From CAZEMR01 sp964513465 (GTDB taxonomy: Bacteria; Bacteroidota; Ignavibacteria; Kapaibacteriales; UBA2268): 38,624 nt of DNA. The DNA is taken from contig CAZEMR010000026.1 of the NCBI GenBank assembly GCA_964513465.1, forward strand, positions 1 through 38,624, written 5' to 3'. Below, piece after piece: positions 16,017-25,044 of the stretch (positions within the stretch are counted from its first letter, which is position 1; every line of letters begins with the position of its first letter). The translations under genes and the position numbers were made by a program. A model generated the notes under the pieces. That model worked only from the letters and a program-made list of their open reading frames with translations. It was not told where the DNA came from and did no database searches.

Positions 16017-16665
16017 ATATTTGATCTATAAAGCGTTTAGTATTAGTGATTTGCGCGATGCCGTGGGCGAGACATCTCATGCTGGATAGATGCAGCTTCT
16101 CGCTATATGTGGCAGTAGCGTCGATTGGGATAATCGGCCGGAATCCACGCATAAATGCGTCGCGGGCGGTAGTATCGCAGCAAAGATGAGTCATCACACC
16201 TGTGATTACCAGGGTGTCGATATTTTTCGAAATCAGATATTCATTCAATTCGGGATTAGAAAATGCGCTATATTGATGCTTCTCGTAAATCTTTGAATTA
16301 TCAGAGATTATGATTCGATCATCTATCCCCGCATTCACGGAATCAGAGGCGATCATATCGCGCCACCATCGGTCCATCAGCCCGGCATTGTCCGCAGAGT
16401 TCGTGTGATATGTATATATCACAGGCAAATTATTATTATCAAATAAATGAATTAATTCATTGATATTATTCATAATTGCTGTGGCCGACGGAACGAATGC
16501 ATGAGAATCCCACCGGGTGAAGAAATTCTGCAAATCGAGCACCATCAGCGCGGTCGATCGCGTAATCGGAGGATGCGTCCTGTGTCCGGCATAAATGCTT
16601 AATTCATCAAGCATTTCCGCAGATTTGATGGTGATATTTTCCTGAGTGAAGTATACTTCTTTCAT
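16006..16665 (-). CDS. Isochorismatase-fold cysteine hydrolase
   Basis: 219 residues from the ATG at 16665; the frame opens at a TTG (16707) inside the hppA terminator, which is unlikely to be used. The family's catalytic triad is visible: D44 in MVLDLQNFF, K129 in IYEKHQYSAF and nucleophile C162 in TGVMTHLCCDTTARDAF, with the V157-M158 non-prolyl cis-peptide position before it. Members hydrolyse amides, carbamoyl groups or vinyl ethers (nicotinamidase, N-carbamoylsarcosine amidase, isochorismatase), so the substrate is open. The first ~35 residues form an N-terminal extension. First gene of the unit; it overlaps the flavoprotein by 11 bases. No strong promoter is visible in the 40 bases behind the hppA terminator. 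Confidence 0.9.
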   Translation of the reverse strand: MKEVYFTQENITIKSAEMLDELSIYAGHRTHPPITRSTALMVLDLQNFFTRWDSHAFVPSATAIMNNINELIHLFDNNNLPVIYTYHTNSADNAGLMDRWWRDMIASDSVNAGIDDRIIISDNSKIYEKHQYSAFSNPELNEYLISKNIDTLVITGVMTHLCCDTTARDAFMRGFRPIIPIDATATYSEKLHLSSMRCLAHGIAQITNTKRFIDQIYEE

Positions 16666-16705
16666 AATCAGATTTAAAAAAAATTCAATATAATCAATTT
16701 CCAAC

Positions 16706-16736
16706 AAAAAAGCCTCCCCGTTGTGGCGGAGAGGCT
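16706..16736 (-). terminator. Intrinsic terminator of hppA
   Basis: On the minus strand the stem AGCCTCTCCG / CGGGGAGGCT (10 pairs including one U-G) has loop CCACAA and is followed by T6. The U-G pair makes the hairpin better on the minus strand. It lies 24 bases after the hppA stop and 40 bases before the start of the hydrolase. Confidence 0.9.
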
Positions 16737-16760
16737 TCGATAAACATATAAGTCATTGAA

Positions 16761-18959
16761 TTATATAAGCATGCTTGCAAGCACGAGCGATACGATGGAC
16801 ATCAGCTTGATAAGTATGTTCAGCGAAGGTCCGGAGGTATCCTTGAACGGATCGCCAACGGTGTCGCCAGTGACGGCGGCTTTATGCGGATCGGAGCCTT
16901 TGTAATACATCTGGCCATCGATCTCAACGCCTTCTTCGAACATTTTCTTAGCGTTGTCCCATGCGCCGCCGGCATTAGACTGGAATATGGCCATCAGCAC
17001 GCCAGTGACTGTGACGCCTGCGAGCAAACCGCCAAGCATTTCGGGGCCGCCGCCGAAGCCGATGATTATCGGAACTGCAACTGCGAGTGTGCCCGGGAGC
17101 ATCATTTCGCGAAGCGATGCCTTGGTCGAAATATCAACGCATTTGGCGTATTCCGCAGAGCCTTCGGCTTTTTCGTAGGTGGCGATGTCTTCTTTATCCC
17201 ATTCTTTAATGTCTTTATCGCCGTATTTTTTCATGACTGCGAGAGCTGCCTTCAGCGCCGGGATATCCTGGAACTGGCGGCGGACTTCCTGAATCATGCT
17301 CATGGCTGCGCGGCCTACTGCGCCCATTGCCATTGCCGAGAATACGAAGGGCATAATGCCGCCGATAAAGAGGCCGGCCATCACGACTGCCTTCGAAATA
17401 TCGATCGAGTGCAGATTGGCAGCGGTCATGAATGCGCCGAAGAGTGCCAGCGCGGTGAGGGCTGCCGAACCGATTGCGAAGCCTTTACCAATGGCGGCTG
17501 TCGAGTTGCCGACTGCATCGAGTTTATCTGTGCGTTCGCGGACTTCGTGCGGAAGCTCTGCCATTTCGGCGATGCCGCCTGCGTTGTCCGATACCGGGCC
17601 GTATGCGTCAACCGCAAGCTGGATGCCGGTGGTTGCGAGCATACCGACAGCGGCGATTGCGATACCATAAAGGCCTGCGAAATGGAAGCTGCCAATAATG
17701 GCAAATGCTATCAGCAGTACCGGAATTGCTGTGGACATCATACCTGTGCCGAGACCTGCGATGATGTTAGTGGCCGAACCAGTGAGCGACTGCTCTGCAA
17801 TCTTACGCACCGGCGGTTTGCCGAGGCCGGTGTAATATTCGGTGATTGCGCCGATACCAAGGCCGGCTACCAAACCGATAATCGTAGCGAGGAAAATTCC
17901 CCATGAATATATAGTATAAGTTGTTCCATACAGCGGATCGATGAATTCCCACGAAGGCGGAAGCACACCGTCGATGATGAAATAAGAAACGATAATCATA
18001 AGAATACCGGAGAGGTATGTGCCCATATTCAGAGCGGTCTGAGGATTGCCGCCCTCTTTGACGCGCACGAAAAATGTGCCGAACATAGAAACCAGAATCC
18101 CTGCGCCGGCTAGCAGCAGAGGAAGTACAATCGCCGACAGCGGGCCGAATGCGGTATTCTGGAATTCGGGAATCATATAGAATGAAGTACCAAGAACCAT
18201 AGTGGCAAGGATCGAGCCGACGTATGATTCGAAAAGGTCGGCACCCATACCTGCTACGTCGCCGACGTTATCGCCAACGTTATCGGCGATGGTTGCAGGA
18301 TTCAGCGGATGATCCTCGGGAATGCCCGCTTCGACTTTACCCACAAGGTCGGCTCCGACATCTGCGGCCTTGGTATAAATACCGCCGCCGACGCGTGCGA
18401 ACAGCGCGATCGAGGATGCGCCGAACGAGAAGCCGGTTACCACTGTGACCACAAGTCGAATAGTTTCGACGCTTTCATTACCGACGAACCACATATTGGC
18501 AAAAATCAGAAAGAGACCCGAAAGCCCCAGCACTCCAAGGCCAACCACGCCCATGCCCATCACGGTGCCGCCGGTGAAGGCGACGTTCAGAGCTTTATTA
18601 AGGCTGGTGCGGGCCGCATTGGTTGTGCGGACATTAGCTTTGGTGGCAACCTTCATGCCAATATAACCGGCGAGTCCCGAGCAGATAGCGCCGCTTATAA
18701 ATGAAATAGAAACAAGGAAATGCGAATTCTCATTAGTGTTGCCCTGGATGCCCAGCAGAATCGCAACAATGATTACAAAAAATGCAATCGCGCGATATTC
18801 CGCTTTCAAAAATGCCATAGCGCCATCAGCGATAAATTTGGCGATATTTCCCATTTTTTCACTGCCAACTTCCTGGCGGCTGACCCAACTGGATTTCAGA
18901 AAGGTGAAAATCAAGGCCAAAACACCGATGATCGGTATCAGGTAGAGAACCGTGTTCAT
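16761..18959 (-). CDS. hppA: K+-dependent membrane pyrophosphatase, probably Na+-pumping
   Basis: 732 residues with about 16 membrane helices. It couples pyrophosphate hydrolysis to ion export across the cytoplasmic membrane. The PPi/Mg site is seen in GGGIYTKAADVGADLVGKVE (191-210) and the repeated DNVGDNVGD (226-234). The K+-dependence region reads GNSTAAIGKG (484-493), with Ala at A488 and Gly at G491 where K+-independent enzymes have Lys and Thr, so it should need K+. The gate Glu sits in ADLFESYVG (E244), the position used by Na+-PPases; H+-PPases usually have it one helix turn later. Na+ transport is therefore favoured but inferred. Stand-alone gene with its own terminator. Confidence 0.95.
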   Translation of the reverse strand: MNTVLYLIPIIGVLALIFTFLKSSWVSRQEVGSEKMGNIAKFIADGAMAFLKAEYRAIAFFVIIVAILLGIQGNTNENSHFLVSISFISGAICSGLAGYIGMKVATKANVRTTNAARTSLNKALNVAFTGGTVMGMGVVGLGVLGLSGLFLIFANMWFVGNESVETIRLVVTVVTGFSFGASSIALFARVGGGIYTKAADVGADLVGKVEAGIPEDHPLNPATIADNVGDNVGDVAGMGADLFESYVGSILATMVLGTSFYMIPEFQNTAFGPLSAIVLPLLLAGAGILVSMFGTFFVRVKEGGNPQTALNMGTYLSGILMIIVSYFIIDGVLPPSWEFIDPLYGTTYTIYSWGIFLATIIGLVAGLGIGAITEYYTGLGKPPVRKIAEQSLTGSATNIIAGLGTGMMSTAIPVLLIAFAIIGSFHFAGLYGIAIAAVGMLATTGIQLAVDAYGPVSDNAGGIAEMAELPHEVRERTDKLDAVGNSTAAIGKGFAIGSAALTALALFGAFMTAANLHSIDISKAVVMAGLFIGGIMPFVFSAMAMGAVGRAAMSMIQEVRRQFQDIPALKAALAVMKKYGDKDIKEWDKEDIATYEKAEGSAEYAKCVDISTKASLREMMLPGTLAVAVPIIIGFGGGPEMLGGLLAGVTVTGVLMAIFQSNAGGAWDNAKKMFEEGVEIDGQMYYKGSDPHKAAVTGDTVGDPFKDTSGPSLNILIKLMSIVSLVLASMLI

Positions 18960-19244
18960 AATGATTTCAGTAAAATATTCAACAAAATATAATTAGAAGG
19001 GTATTTCAAGAGTCGATTTCCTTATTTAAAAAAAATTGCATTGCTCCGGAGCGCCGTGCACTTCAACGCCGAAGGGGAATATATAATCACCTGCATGCGT
19101 TAAAATTAAGTTAAGGATTAATCTAAAAATATCAAAAACAAAATTTCAAGTCTATAATTAATATGTTGCATACCTTATTTGATTTAGTTAAAATTGCTTA
19201 GCCCGATTAGGGCGCTATTTCTAATTTATTGTTGAAAAATAATT
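18960..19244. promoter_or_regulatory. Divergent intergenic region between hppA and the 2-hydroxyacid dehydrogenase
   Basis: 285 bases, AT-rich, no gene seen. It contains a perfect 10-base palindrome GCTCCGGAGC (19043-19052), a TATAAT box at 19153-19158 on the plus strand without a good -35, and a short GCCCGATTAGGGC hairpin (19201-19213) in what would be the leader of the plus-strand gene. Promoters for both flanking genes must be here. Confidence 0.4.
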
Positions 19245-22034
19245 ATGAATATTCAAATCCGCGAAAATTCCGATTTATCATTCCGGCTTGCGGAATTGCA
19301 TGCTTCGGCCCGCGACGCAAGTTTCTATCGAATTCTGCCTCGCATCATAATGCGCCCATTCGACGAACGCGACATAATATCAATTTTCGCGGAAGCCCGC
19401 TCCACCAGCCGCTCCATAACCTTCCGTGCCGCGGGTACTTCGCTCTCCGGCCAGGCCCTGGGCAATGATATTATCGCCGACATCTCCCGCAACTGGAAAA
19501 AGCTCGAAGTAATTGGCCAGGGCGATAGAGTCACCGTGCAGCCCGGCATGGTCTGCGGACTCGTCAACCGCGAGCTTGCAAAATACGGCCGCAAGCTCGG
19601 ATTCGATCCCGCCTCGATCGATACCTGTATGATCGGCGGCGCGCTGGCGAATAATTCAAGCGGAATGCGAAGCGGAGTTCGGCTCAATCCTTACAATACG
19701 ATGCATTCTATCAGATTTATCCTGCCGTCCGGAACGATAATCGATACTTCGGATAAAAATGCCGACGAAATCCTTCAGCGAAAAGAACTCCATATTTATA
19801 AAGAGCTTGAGGCAATCCGGGATGAAATTCTGAGCGATGAATCAATCCGCCTGAAAATCGAAGATTCCTACAAAATTAAAAACACAATTGGCTATGCCAT
19901 AAATGCTTTTATCGATTTCCGGAAGCCAGCAGATATTCTCGCACATCTTATGATAGGCTCGGAGGGCACACTTGGATTTATCTGCGAAGCCGCCATCGAT
20001 ACGTTCCCCCTGCATCCGCATAAATTGACCTCGATGCTGTTTTTTGATGATATGGATAAATTATGCAGCGCTCTTTTCCGGATCAAGAATCTGGGCGCAA
20101 CCGCAATCGAAATAATGGACGAGATTTCGCTCGATGCCGGCCGTCTGCATCCGAATCTGCCCGCGGAATTGCGCAGCCTTCCGCCCGGAATTAATGCCAT
20201 ACTCTGCGAATTCGAAGCCGCGGACCATGACGCGATTGAATCAATCAACCGCGAATTTTTGCGAATTATTCCGGAATTTGGGATAACGCATCCGCCATAT
20301 ATTGCCCGGGACGAACATCAGCGCGCCGCCCTATGGGATATGCGCAAGGGACTGCTTGCAGCGCTCGGAAGACACCGTCCGCCCCGAAGCAGTTTTATCA
20401 TCGAAGACATCTGCGTGCCGCTGAAAAATCTCACCGAGGCATTCGCCGGGCTGCGCCGGATGTTCGAATATTATGGATACGACAATGCAGGGGTATATGG
20501 CCATGGCACCGACGGAAATCTGCACTTTATGATTGCGCCGGATTTTTCGGATAATGTTCAGATTCATCGCTTCGGAAGATTTATGGACGAAATGGCCGAT
20601 ATGGTCATCAGCCTCGGTGGCGCGCTCAAGGCCGAGCACGGCACCGGCCGCAATATGGCGCCGTATGTCGCGCGTCAGTGGGGCAGCGATATATTTAAAT
20701 TGATGAAGCGCGTAAAACACGCAATCGATCCGATGAATATTCTCAATCCCGGCGTAATCATCAACGACGACGAGCATATTCATCTTAAAAATCTAAAAGA
20801 ATTCCCCGACGTCGATCCGGAAGCCGATCTTTGTATCGAATGCGGATTCTGCGAGCCGATTTGCCCGAGCCGCAATCTGACAGCCACGCCCCGCCGCCGG
20901 ATATCGGTCATGCGTGAGATCAATTCAATAAATAATCATTTGCCTGAATTGAGCAGTCAAATTCTCGACGAATATATATATTACGGACGCGAAACCTGCG
21001 CCGCCGACGGCCTCTGCGAAACGCGATGTCCGCTGGGCGTCAATGCAGGCAGCATGATAAAAAAACTGCGTAATACCGCTGAGAGCAAGCGCGCGCAACA
21101 GGTTGCGACATGGATTGCCGCCAATTTCGCCAATGCTTCGGCTATTGCCGCGGGCGGCGTCCGCATCGCGAAAACAGCCGAAAGTATGCTCTCACCAAAG
21201 ATACTAACATCACTCACACGTTTTGCTGATAATCATGCCACGGCGACTCTTCCCAAATGGAATGCCGCGATCGGCCACCCGGAAGAAGTGCCGGTGCGCC
21301 TCCCCGCCGATGCTGCAGCTATCTGTTTCCCATGCTGTATGAACCGCATTATGGGTCGCAGCGGCGAACCGGGGCCGATCCGTGCGATGATCGATGTCTC
21401 GCGCGAGCTTGGCGGCGAACTGATGATCCCGCGAGACATCCGCGGGCATTGCTGCGGGATGGCGTTTGACTCCAAGGGGCATTTCGCTGCCGCGGGGGAT
21501 ATGGTCAACAAAACAATCGCCGCAATGTGGGAATGGAGCCGCGAAGGTGAGCTGCCGATTGTATTCGATTCCAGCTCGTGTGCATATTTCATTAAAAATT
21601 GCAGGAAATATATTGACAGTGAAAATAGAATTAAATATGACTCATTAAGATTTCTGGATTCGATCGAATATATATATGGGCTAATCGACCGGAAGCGGGA
21701 TTATCCCAAAGTCCGTGGCAGAATCGCTCTGCACCCGACCTGCGCCGTTCGCAAGATGAATCTCACGGAAAAGTTTTCTGAATTGGCTTCATTTTTCGCA
21801 GAAAATGTTTATATTCCTGAGAATTTGCAATGTTGCGGATTTGCCGGCGACCGAGGATTTCTTTATCCTGAGCTGAACTTATCCGCTGCATCGATCGAGG
21901 CTGCAGAAATCGCCGAATACAAGCCCGAACGCTGCTATTCGTCGAATCTGCCATGCGAAATCGGAATGCAATCCGCATCGGGATACGAATTTCGATCATT
22001 TATATTTATGATTTACGAAGCGCTTGATTTATGA
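19245..22034 (+). CDS. FAD- and Fe-S-dependent D-2-hydroxyacid dehydrogenase (YdiJ/D-lactate dehydrogenase type)
   Basis: 929 residues in a two-part fusion. The N-terminal half is a VAO-type FAD domain: FRAAGTSLSGQALGNDI (60-76), CMIGGALANNSSG (128-140), then the substrate-side GHGTDGNLHFMIAPDF and KAEHGTGRN. From about residue 530 there are ferredoxin-type cysteines (CIECGFCEPICPS and CAADGLCETRCP). CCG-domain motifs follow (CFPCCMN, HCCGM, HPTCAVRK, QCCGFAGDRG), as in GlpC/LldE-like electron-transfer subunits. It should oxidise D-lactate, D-2-hydroxyglutarate or a similar acid and pass electrons to quinone or another carrier; the substrate is not decidable here. No strong ribosome-binding site. 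Its TGA overlaps the ATG of the hybrid kinase by 4 bases. Confidence 0.92.
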   Translation: MNIQIRENSDLSFRLAELHASARDASFYRILPRIIMRPFDERDIISIFAEARSTSRSITFRAAGTSLSGQALGNDIIADISRNWKKLEVIGQGDRVTVQPGMVCGLVNRELAKYGRKLGFDPASIDTCMIGGALANNSSGMRSGVRLNPYNTMHSIRFILPSGTIIDTSDKNADEILQRKELHIYKELEAIRDEILSDESIRLKIEDSYKIKNTIGYAINAFIDFRKPADILAHLMIGSEGTLGFICEAAIDTFPLHPHKLTSMLFFDDMDKLCSALFRIKNLGATAIEIMDEISLDAGRLHPNLPAELRSLPPGINAILCEFEAADHDAIESINREFLRIIPEFGITHPPYIARDEHQRAALWDMRKGLLAALGRHRPPRSSFIIEDICVPLKNLTEAFAGLRRMFEYYGYDNAGVYGHGTDGNLHFMIAPDFSDNVQIHRFGRFMDEMADMVISLGGALKAEHGTGRNMAPYVARQWGSDIFKLMKRVKHAIDPMNILNPGVIINDDEHIHLKNLKEFPDVDPEADLCIECGFCEPICPSRNLTATPRRRISVMREINSINNHLPELSSQILDEYIYYGRETCAADGLCETRCPLGVNAGSMIKKLRNTAESKRAQQVATWIAANFANASAIAAGGVRIAKTAESMLSPKILTSLTRFADNHATATLPKWNAAIGHPEEVPVRLPADAAAICFPCCMNRIMGRSGEPGPIRAMIDVSRELGGELMIPRDIRGHCCGMAFDSKGHFAAAGDMVNKTIAAMWEWSREGELPIVFDSSSCAYFIKNCRKYIDSENRIKYDSLRFLDSIEYIYGLIDRKRDYPKVRGRIALHPTCAVRKMNLTEKFSELASFFAENVYIPENLQCCGFAGDRGFLYPELNLSAASIEAAEIAEYKPERCYSSNLPCEIGMQSASGYEFRSFIFMIYEALDL

Positions 22035-24499
22035 ATTATGATAAATGGAAAAGGGAAGAACTGATCGCCCGTATCAAAGATCTGGAGCGCCAGTCAGGCA
22101 TTGGTTCCCCGGAAACAACTATCGTTTCGAACGAATTTAATGAGCTGGATCGCCTCAGAGCCAGCGAAGAGCATTACCGTCTTATGGCCGGAAACTCGAC
22201 CGATATGATTTCGCGCCATACACCCGAAGGCATATATATGTATGCTTCGCCCTCTGCGAAAATTCTTTTGGGATACGAACCCGAAGAACTGATTGGCCGT
22301 GGCGCATATGAATTCTTCCATCCCGAGGATATTGAAATAATCAGAAATTCTCATGATACCGCGCTGGATGTAAGTCGTCCCACTACAATAACATACCGTA
22401 TCAGAAAGAAAAATGGCGAGTATATTTGGTTCGAAACCACGAATAAAATTATTCCGGAAGTCAACGGCGATGCGCGCGAAATAATCGCCGTATCGAGGGA
22501 TATTACCAACCGCAGGCTTGCCGAATACCAGCTGGAGCGCTCGCTCAGCCTGCTGACGGCAATATTCAGCTCGGTCAATGAAGGAGTAATCGCATTCGAC
22601 AACGAAAATAATCTTACGAATTACAATCCCCAATTCCTGCATATGTTCGAAATCGCAGAGACTGAGCTGCTCAAATGCAGTCAGGATAAACTCTTCGACC
22701 GTCTGTCTCGGGAAGTAATCGGATCTGACGAATTCCGGGATAGCATTCAATATATTATTGAAATGAATGATTCCGAAGCGATTTACGAAATGCACCTGAA
22801 AAACAAACAGGTTTACGAAGTCACCTCAAGACCACAGGTACTGGAAAACGAAATCAAAGGCCGGGTGTGGACTTTTACAGATATTACCGAACGCATCCGA
22901 ACGCGCGACCAGCTAATATGGTACACCAAAGACCTCGAATTCGCAAAGTCGCAGCTCGAAGAAAAAACCACCGAGCTCGAGCTAACAATTTCGCAGCTCG
23001 ATGAAGCCCGCAGAATCGCCGAGCGCGCAACCCGCGAAAAAAGCATGTTCCTTGCGAACATGAGCCACGAAATCCGAACACCGATGAATGCGATACTCGG
23101 ATTCTCAGAATTGCTCGCAAAAAATATTTCTGACAAAAAGCTGACCCAATACCTCGATGCCATCGCTTCGAGCGGCAAAAGCCTTATGAATCTGATCAAC
23201 GACATACTCGACCTTTCCAAAATAGAAGCCGGCCGCATAGAGCTCGAATTCGAGCCCATAGATATCCATTCCCTGGCCAATGACATCTATAATATATTCC
23301 GGCTGTCGGCCAACAAAAAAGGGCTCGAACTGCGTATCTGGGTCGACACAGCGCTGCCCAACGCGCTGATATTCGACGAAACCCGCATCCGCCAGATATT
23401 ATTCAACCTGATGGGCAATGCCTTAAAATTTACAGAAGATGGATATGTGGCGCTCAAAATCAGAATGATCAGTCAGTTAACCGATGGCTCGGGTATTGAA
23501 ATGGAAATGATAGTAGAGGACACCGGCCGCGGCATAGCCAAAGATCAACATGAGAAAATTTTCGAATCATTCGTGCAGCAGGAGGGCCAGAGCACCCGCA
23601 AATACGGCGGCACCGGACTGGGGCTGACAATCAGCCGGCGGCTGGCAGAAATGATGGGCGGAAGTATTTCAGTCGTAAGCGAGCCCGGCCAGGGCGCAAG
23701 GTTCAGTGTATATTTCGCGGAGGTAAGCGTATCCGGCGATGCAACGGTAAGGATTGTGGAAAGCGATACGTCAGAGGAAAACATAAAATTCACACCCTCC
23801 AAAATTTTGATTGTGGACGATATCGAGCTGAATCGCGAGTTAATTAAAAATTATCTCGCTGGCGAGGATTTTGAATTATATGAAGCAGAAAACGGCGCGG
23901 AAGCCATTGATATTGCTTTCCTCGTACGGCCGGATGTCATACTTCTCGATATGAAAATGCCCGTTATGGACGGGTACGAAGCCAGCCACAAACTGCGAGA
24001 ATCTTCCGAATTGAAGGATATACCAATTGTAGCAGTCACTGCTTCGGCGATGAAAGAAACTCGCGAGGCAATAATGAATATCTGCAACGGCTACCTGCGC
24101 AAACCCCTGAAAGAAAAAGAATTATATGATGAGCTGAAAAAACATCTAAAATATTGGATAATTAACGGAACCACCCCTGCGGATGATGAGTCTCAGCATA
24201 AATCATCGTTGAATATCAAGGGCAGGGAGGAAGAGCTGCGACCGCTCGCTGAATATTTATATAACGAAGTGCTTCCCGGGCTCGACGACATCGAATCCGG
24301 GTTCGCGGTAGACGAAATCGAATTGCTCGCCACGCGGCTTACAGACGATGGCCTGAATTACGGCGTCCCGCAATTGAAAAGCATAGGCGAAGATCTCCAC
24401 GATGCCGTGGATAGCCTCGATATGGAGGCAATGACGCATATATTCAACCGATTGAGAGAGGCTATCTGCGAGCTTGCTTATATAGCTGACGGTTCATAA
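22031..24499 (+). CDS. PAS-PAS hybrid sensor histidine kinase with receiver domain
   Basis: 822 residues, no membrane helix, so cytoplasmic. Order: short N-terminal helix; PAS1 at 46-165 (with PAC-type EIIAVSRDITNRR); PAS2 at about 172-290; coiled coil 295-338. The HisKA domain has H346 in MSHEIRTPMNAI. HATPase follows with DTGRG near 497-501 and GGTGLGLTIS. The receiver domain spans 590-706, with D596/D597, phosphoacceptor D640 in LLDMKMPVMDG, and K691. A helical tail of about 110 residues has no HPt histidine motif that I can see. The start overlaps the dehydrogenase stop (ATGA), so it is translationally coupled and may sense its redox state or substrate (inference). Its last six bases overlap the convergent deaminase gene. 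Confidence 0.93.
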   Translation: MNYDKWKREELIARIKDLERQSGIGSPETTIVSNEFNELDRLRASEEHYRLMAGNSTDMISRHTPEGIYMYASPSAKILLGYEPEELIGRGAYEFFHPEDIEIIRNSHDTALDVSRPTTITYRIRKKNGEYIWFETTNKIIPEVNGDAREIIAVSRDITNRRLAEYQLERSLSLLTAIFSSVNEGVIAFDNENNLTNYNPQFLHMFEIAETELLKCSQDKLFDRLSREVIGSDEFRDSIQYIIEMNDSEAIYEMHLKNKQVYEVTSRPQVLENEIKGRVWTFTDITERIRTRDQLIWYTKDLEFAKSQLEEKTTELELTISQLDEARRIAERATREKSMFLANMSHEIRTPMNAILGFSELLAKNISDKKLTQYLDAIASSGKSLMNLINDILDLSKIEAGRIELEFEPIDIHSLANDIYNIFRLSANKKGLELRIWVDTALPNALIFDETRIRQILFNLMGNALKFTEDGYVALKIRMISQLTDGSGIEMEMIVEDTGRGIAKDQHEKIFESFVQQEGQSTRKYGGTGLGLTISRRLAEMMGGSISVVSEPGQGARFSVYFAEVSVSGDATVRIVESDTSEENIKFTPSKILIVDDIELNRELIKNYLAGEDFELYEAENGAEAIDIAFLVRPDVILLDMKMPVMDGYEASHKLRESSELKDIPIVAVTASAMKETREAIMNICNGYLRKPLKEKELYDELKKHLKYWIINGTTPADDESQHKSSLNIKGREEELRPLAEYLYNEVLPGLDDIESGFAVDEIELLATRLTDDGLNYGVPQLKSIGEDLHDAVDSLDMEAMTHIFNRLREAICELAYIADGS

Positions 24500-24928
24500 T
24501 TCGCCGATGTCTTCGTTCCAAAGCTCCGGTTTTTCGCGAATGAAACCGGTCATCATATCATAGCATTCGTCCAGATCGAGATCTATCACCTCGATGCCGC
24601 GGGATTCCATAAATTCACGCGCCCCGGCAAATGTCCGCGATTCCCCGGCCACCACCTTTTCAATTCCAAACTGCACAGCCGCCCCCGCGCAGAGATAGCA
24701 GGGCATAAGTGTTGAATATAGCGTTGTGCCGCGATACGATCCGATCCGGCCGGCATTTCGCAGGCAGTCAATTTCGGCATGGGTTACCGGGTCGGCTTCC
24801 TGTACGCGTTTGTTGTGGCCTTCGCCTACGATTTCGCCGTATTTGACCAGCACCGAACCAATCGGAATGCCTCCCTCGTCGAGGCTTTTGCGGGCCATTT
24901 CGATTGCTTTTTTCATGAATATATCCAT
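24494..24928 (-). CDS. Cytosine deaminase, yeast FCY1-like zinc enzyme
   Basis: 144 residues of the cytidine/deoxycytidylate deaminase superfamily. Zinc ligands and catalytic Glu are H50-A-E52 and C77/C80 in PCYLC. The sequence follows yeast cytosine deaminase closely from end to end: GGIPIGSVLV, GHNKR with N39, TTLYSTLMPC, F100 in GESRTF, and the C-terminal WNEDIGE. There W137 and D140 match the yeast base-binding Trp and Asp. It should convert cytosine to uracil for pyrimidine salvage; guanine or another base is a less likely alternative. A strong AAGGAG precedes the ATG. It follows the MCP on the same strand but behind that gene's terminator, so it is probably transcribed alone. Confidence 0.9.
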   Translation of the reverse strand: MDIFMKKAIEMARKSLDEGGIPIGSVLVKYGEIVGEGHNKRVQEADPVTHAEIDCLRNAGRIGSYRGTTLYSTLMPCYLCAGAAVQFGIEKVVAGESRTFAGAREFMESRGIEVIDLDLDECYDMMTGFIREKPELWNEDIGEL

Positions 24929-24983
24929 TTCGATCTCCTTTTTCAGAAATATTTTTTAAAAATAACAAAGAATCATGAAAAAG

Positions 24984-25017
24984 AAAAGCTGCCCCTTGCG
25001 AAAAGAGACAGCTTTTT
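24984..25017 (-). terminator. Intrinsic terminator of the MCP gene
   Basis: On the minus strand the stem AAAAGCTGTCTCTT / AAGGGGCAGCTTTT (14 pairs with two U-G pairs) encloses loop TTCGC and is followed by CTTTTTC. The wobble pairs favour the minus strand. It lies 27 bases after the MCP stop and 55 bases before the deaminase start. Confidence 0.88.
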
Positions 25018-25044
25018 GCGAATTATTATATATTATTAATATAT

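Noticed and set aside
16884..17906. 340-codon plus-strand open frame antisense to hppA
   Set aside because: It mirrors the well-supported pyrophosphatase, has a random Cys/His-rich composition and lacks a ribosome-binding site. It is a by-product of the codon pattern on the other strand.
22094..22795. 233-codon minus-strand frame antisense to the hybrid kinase
   Set aside because: It lies wholly within the two PAS domains of a clear gene and shows no recognisable motif.
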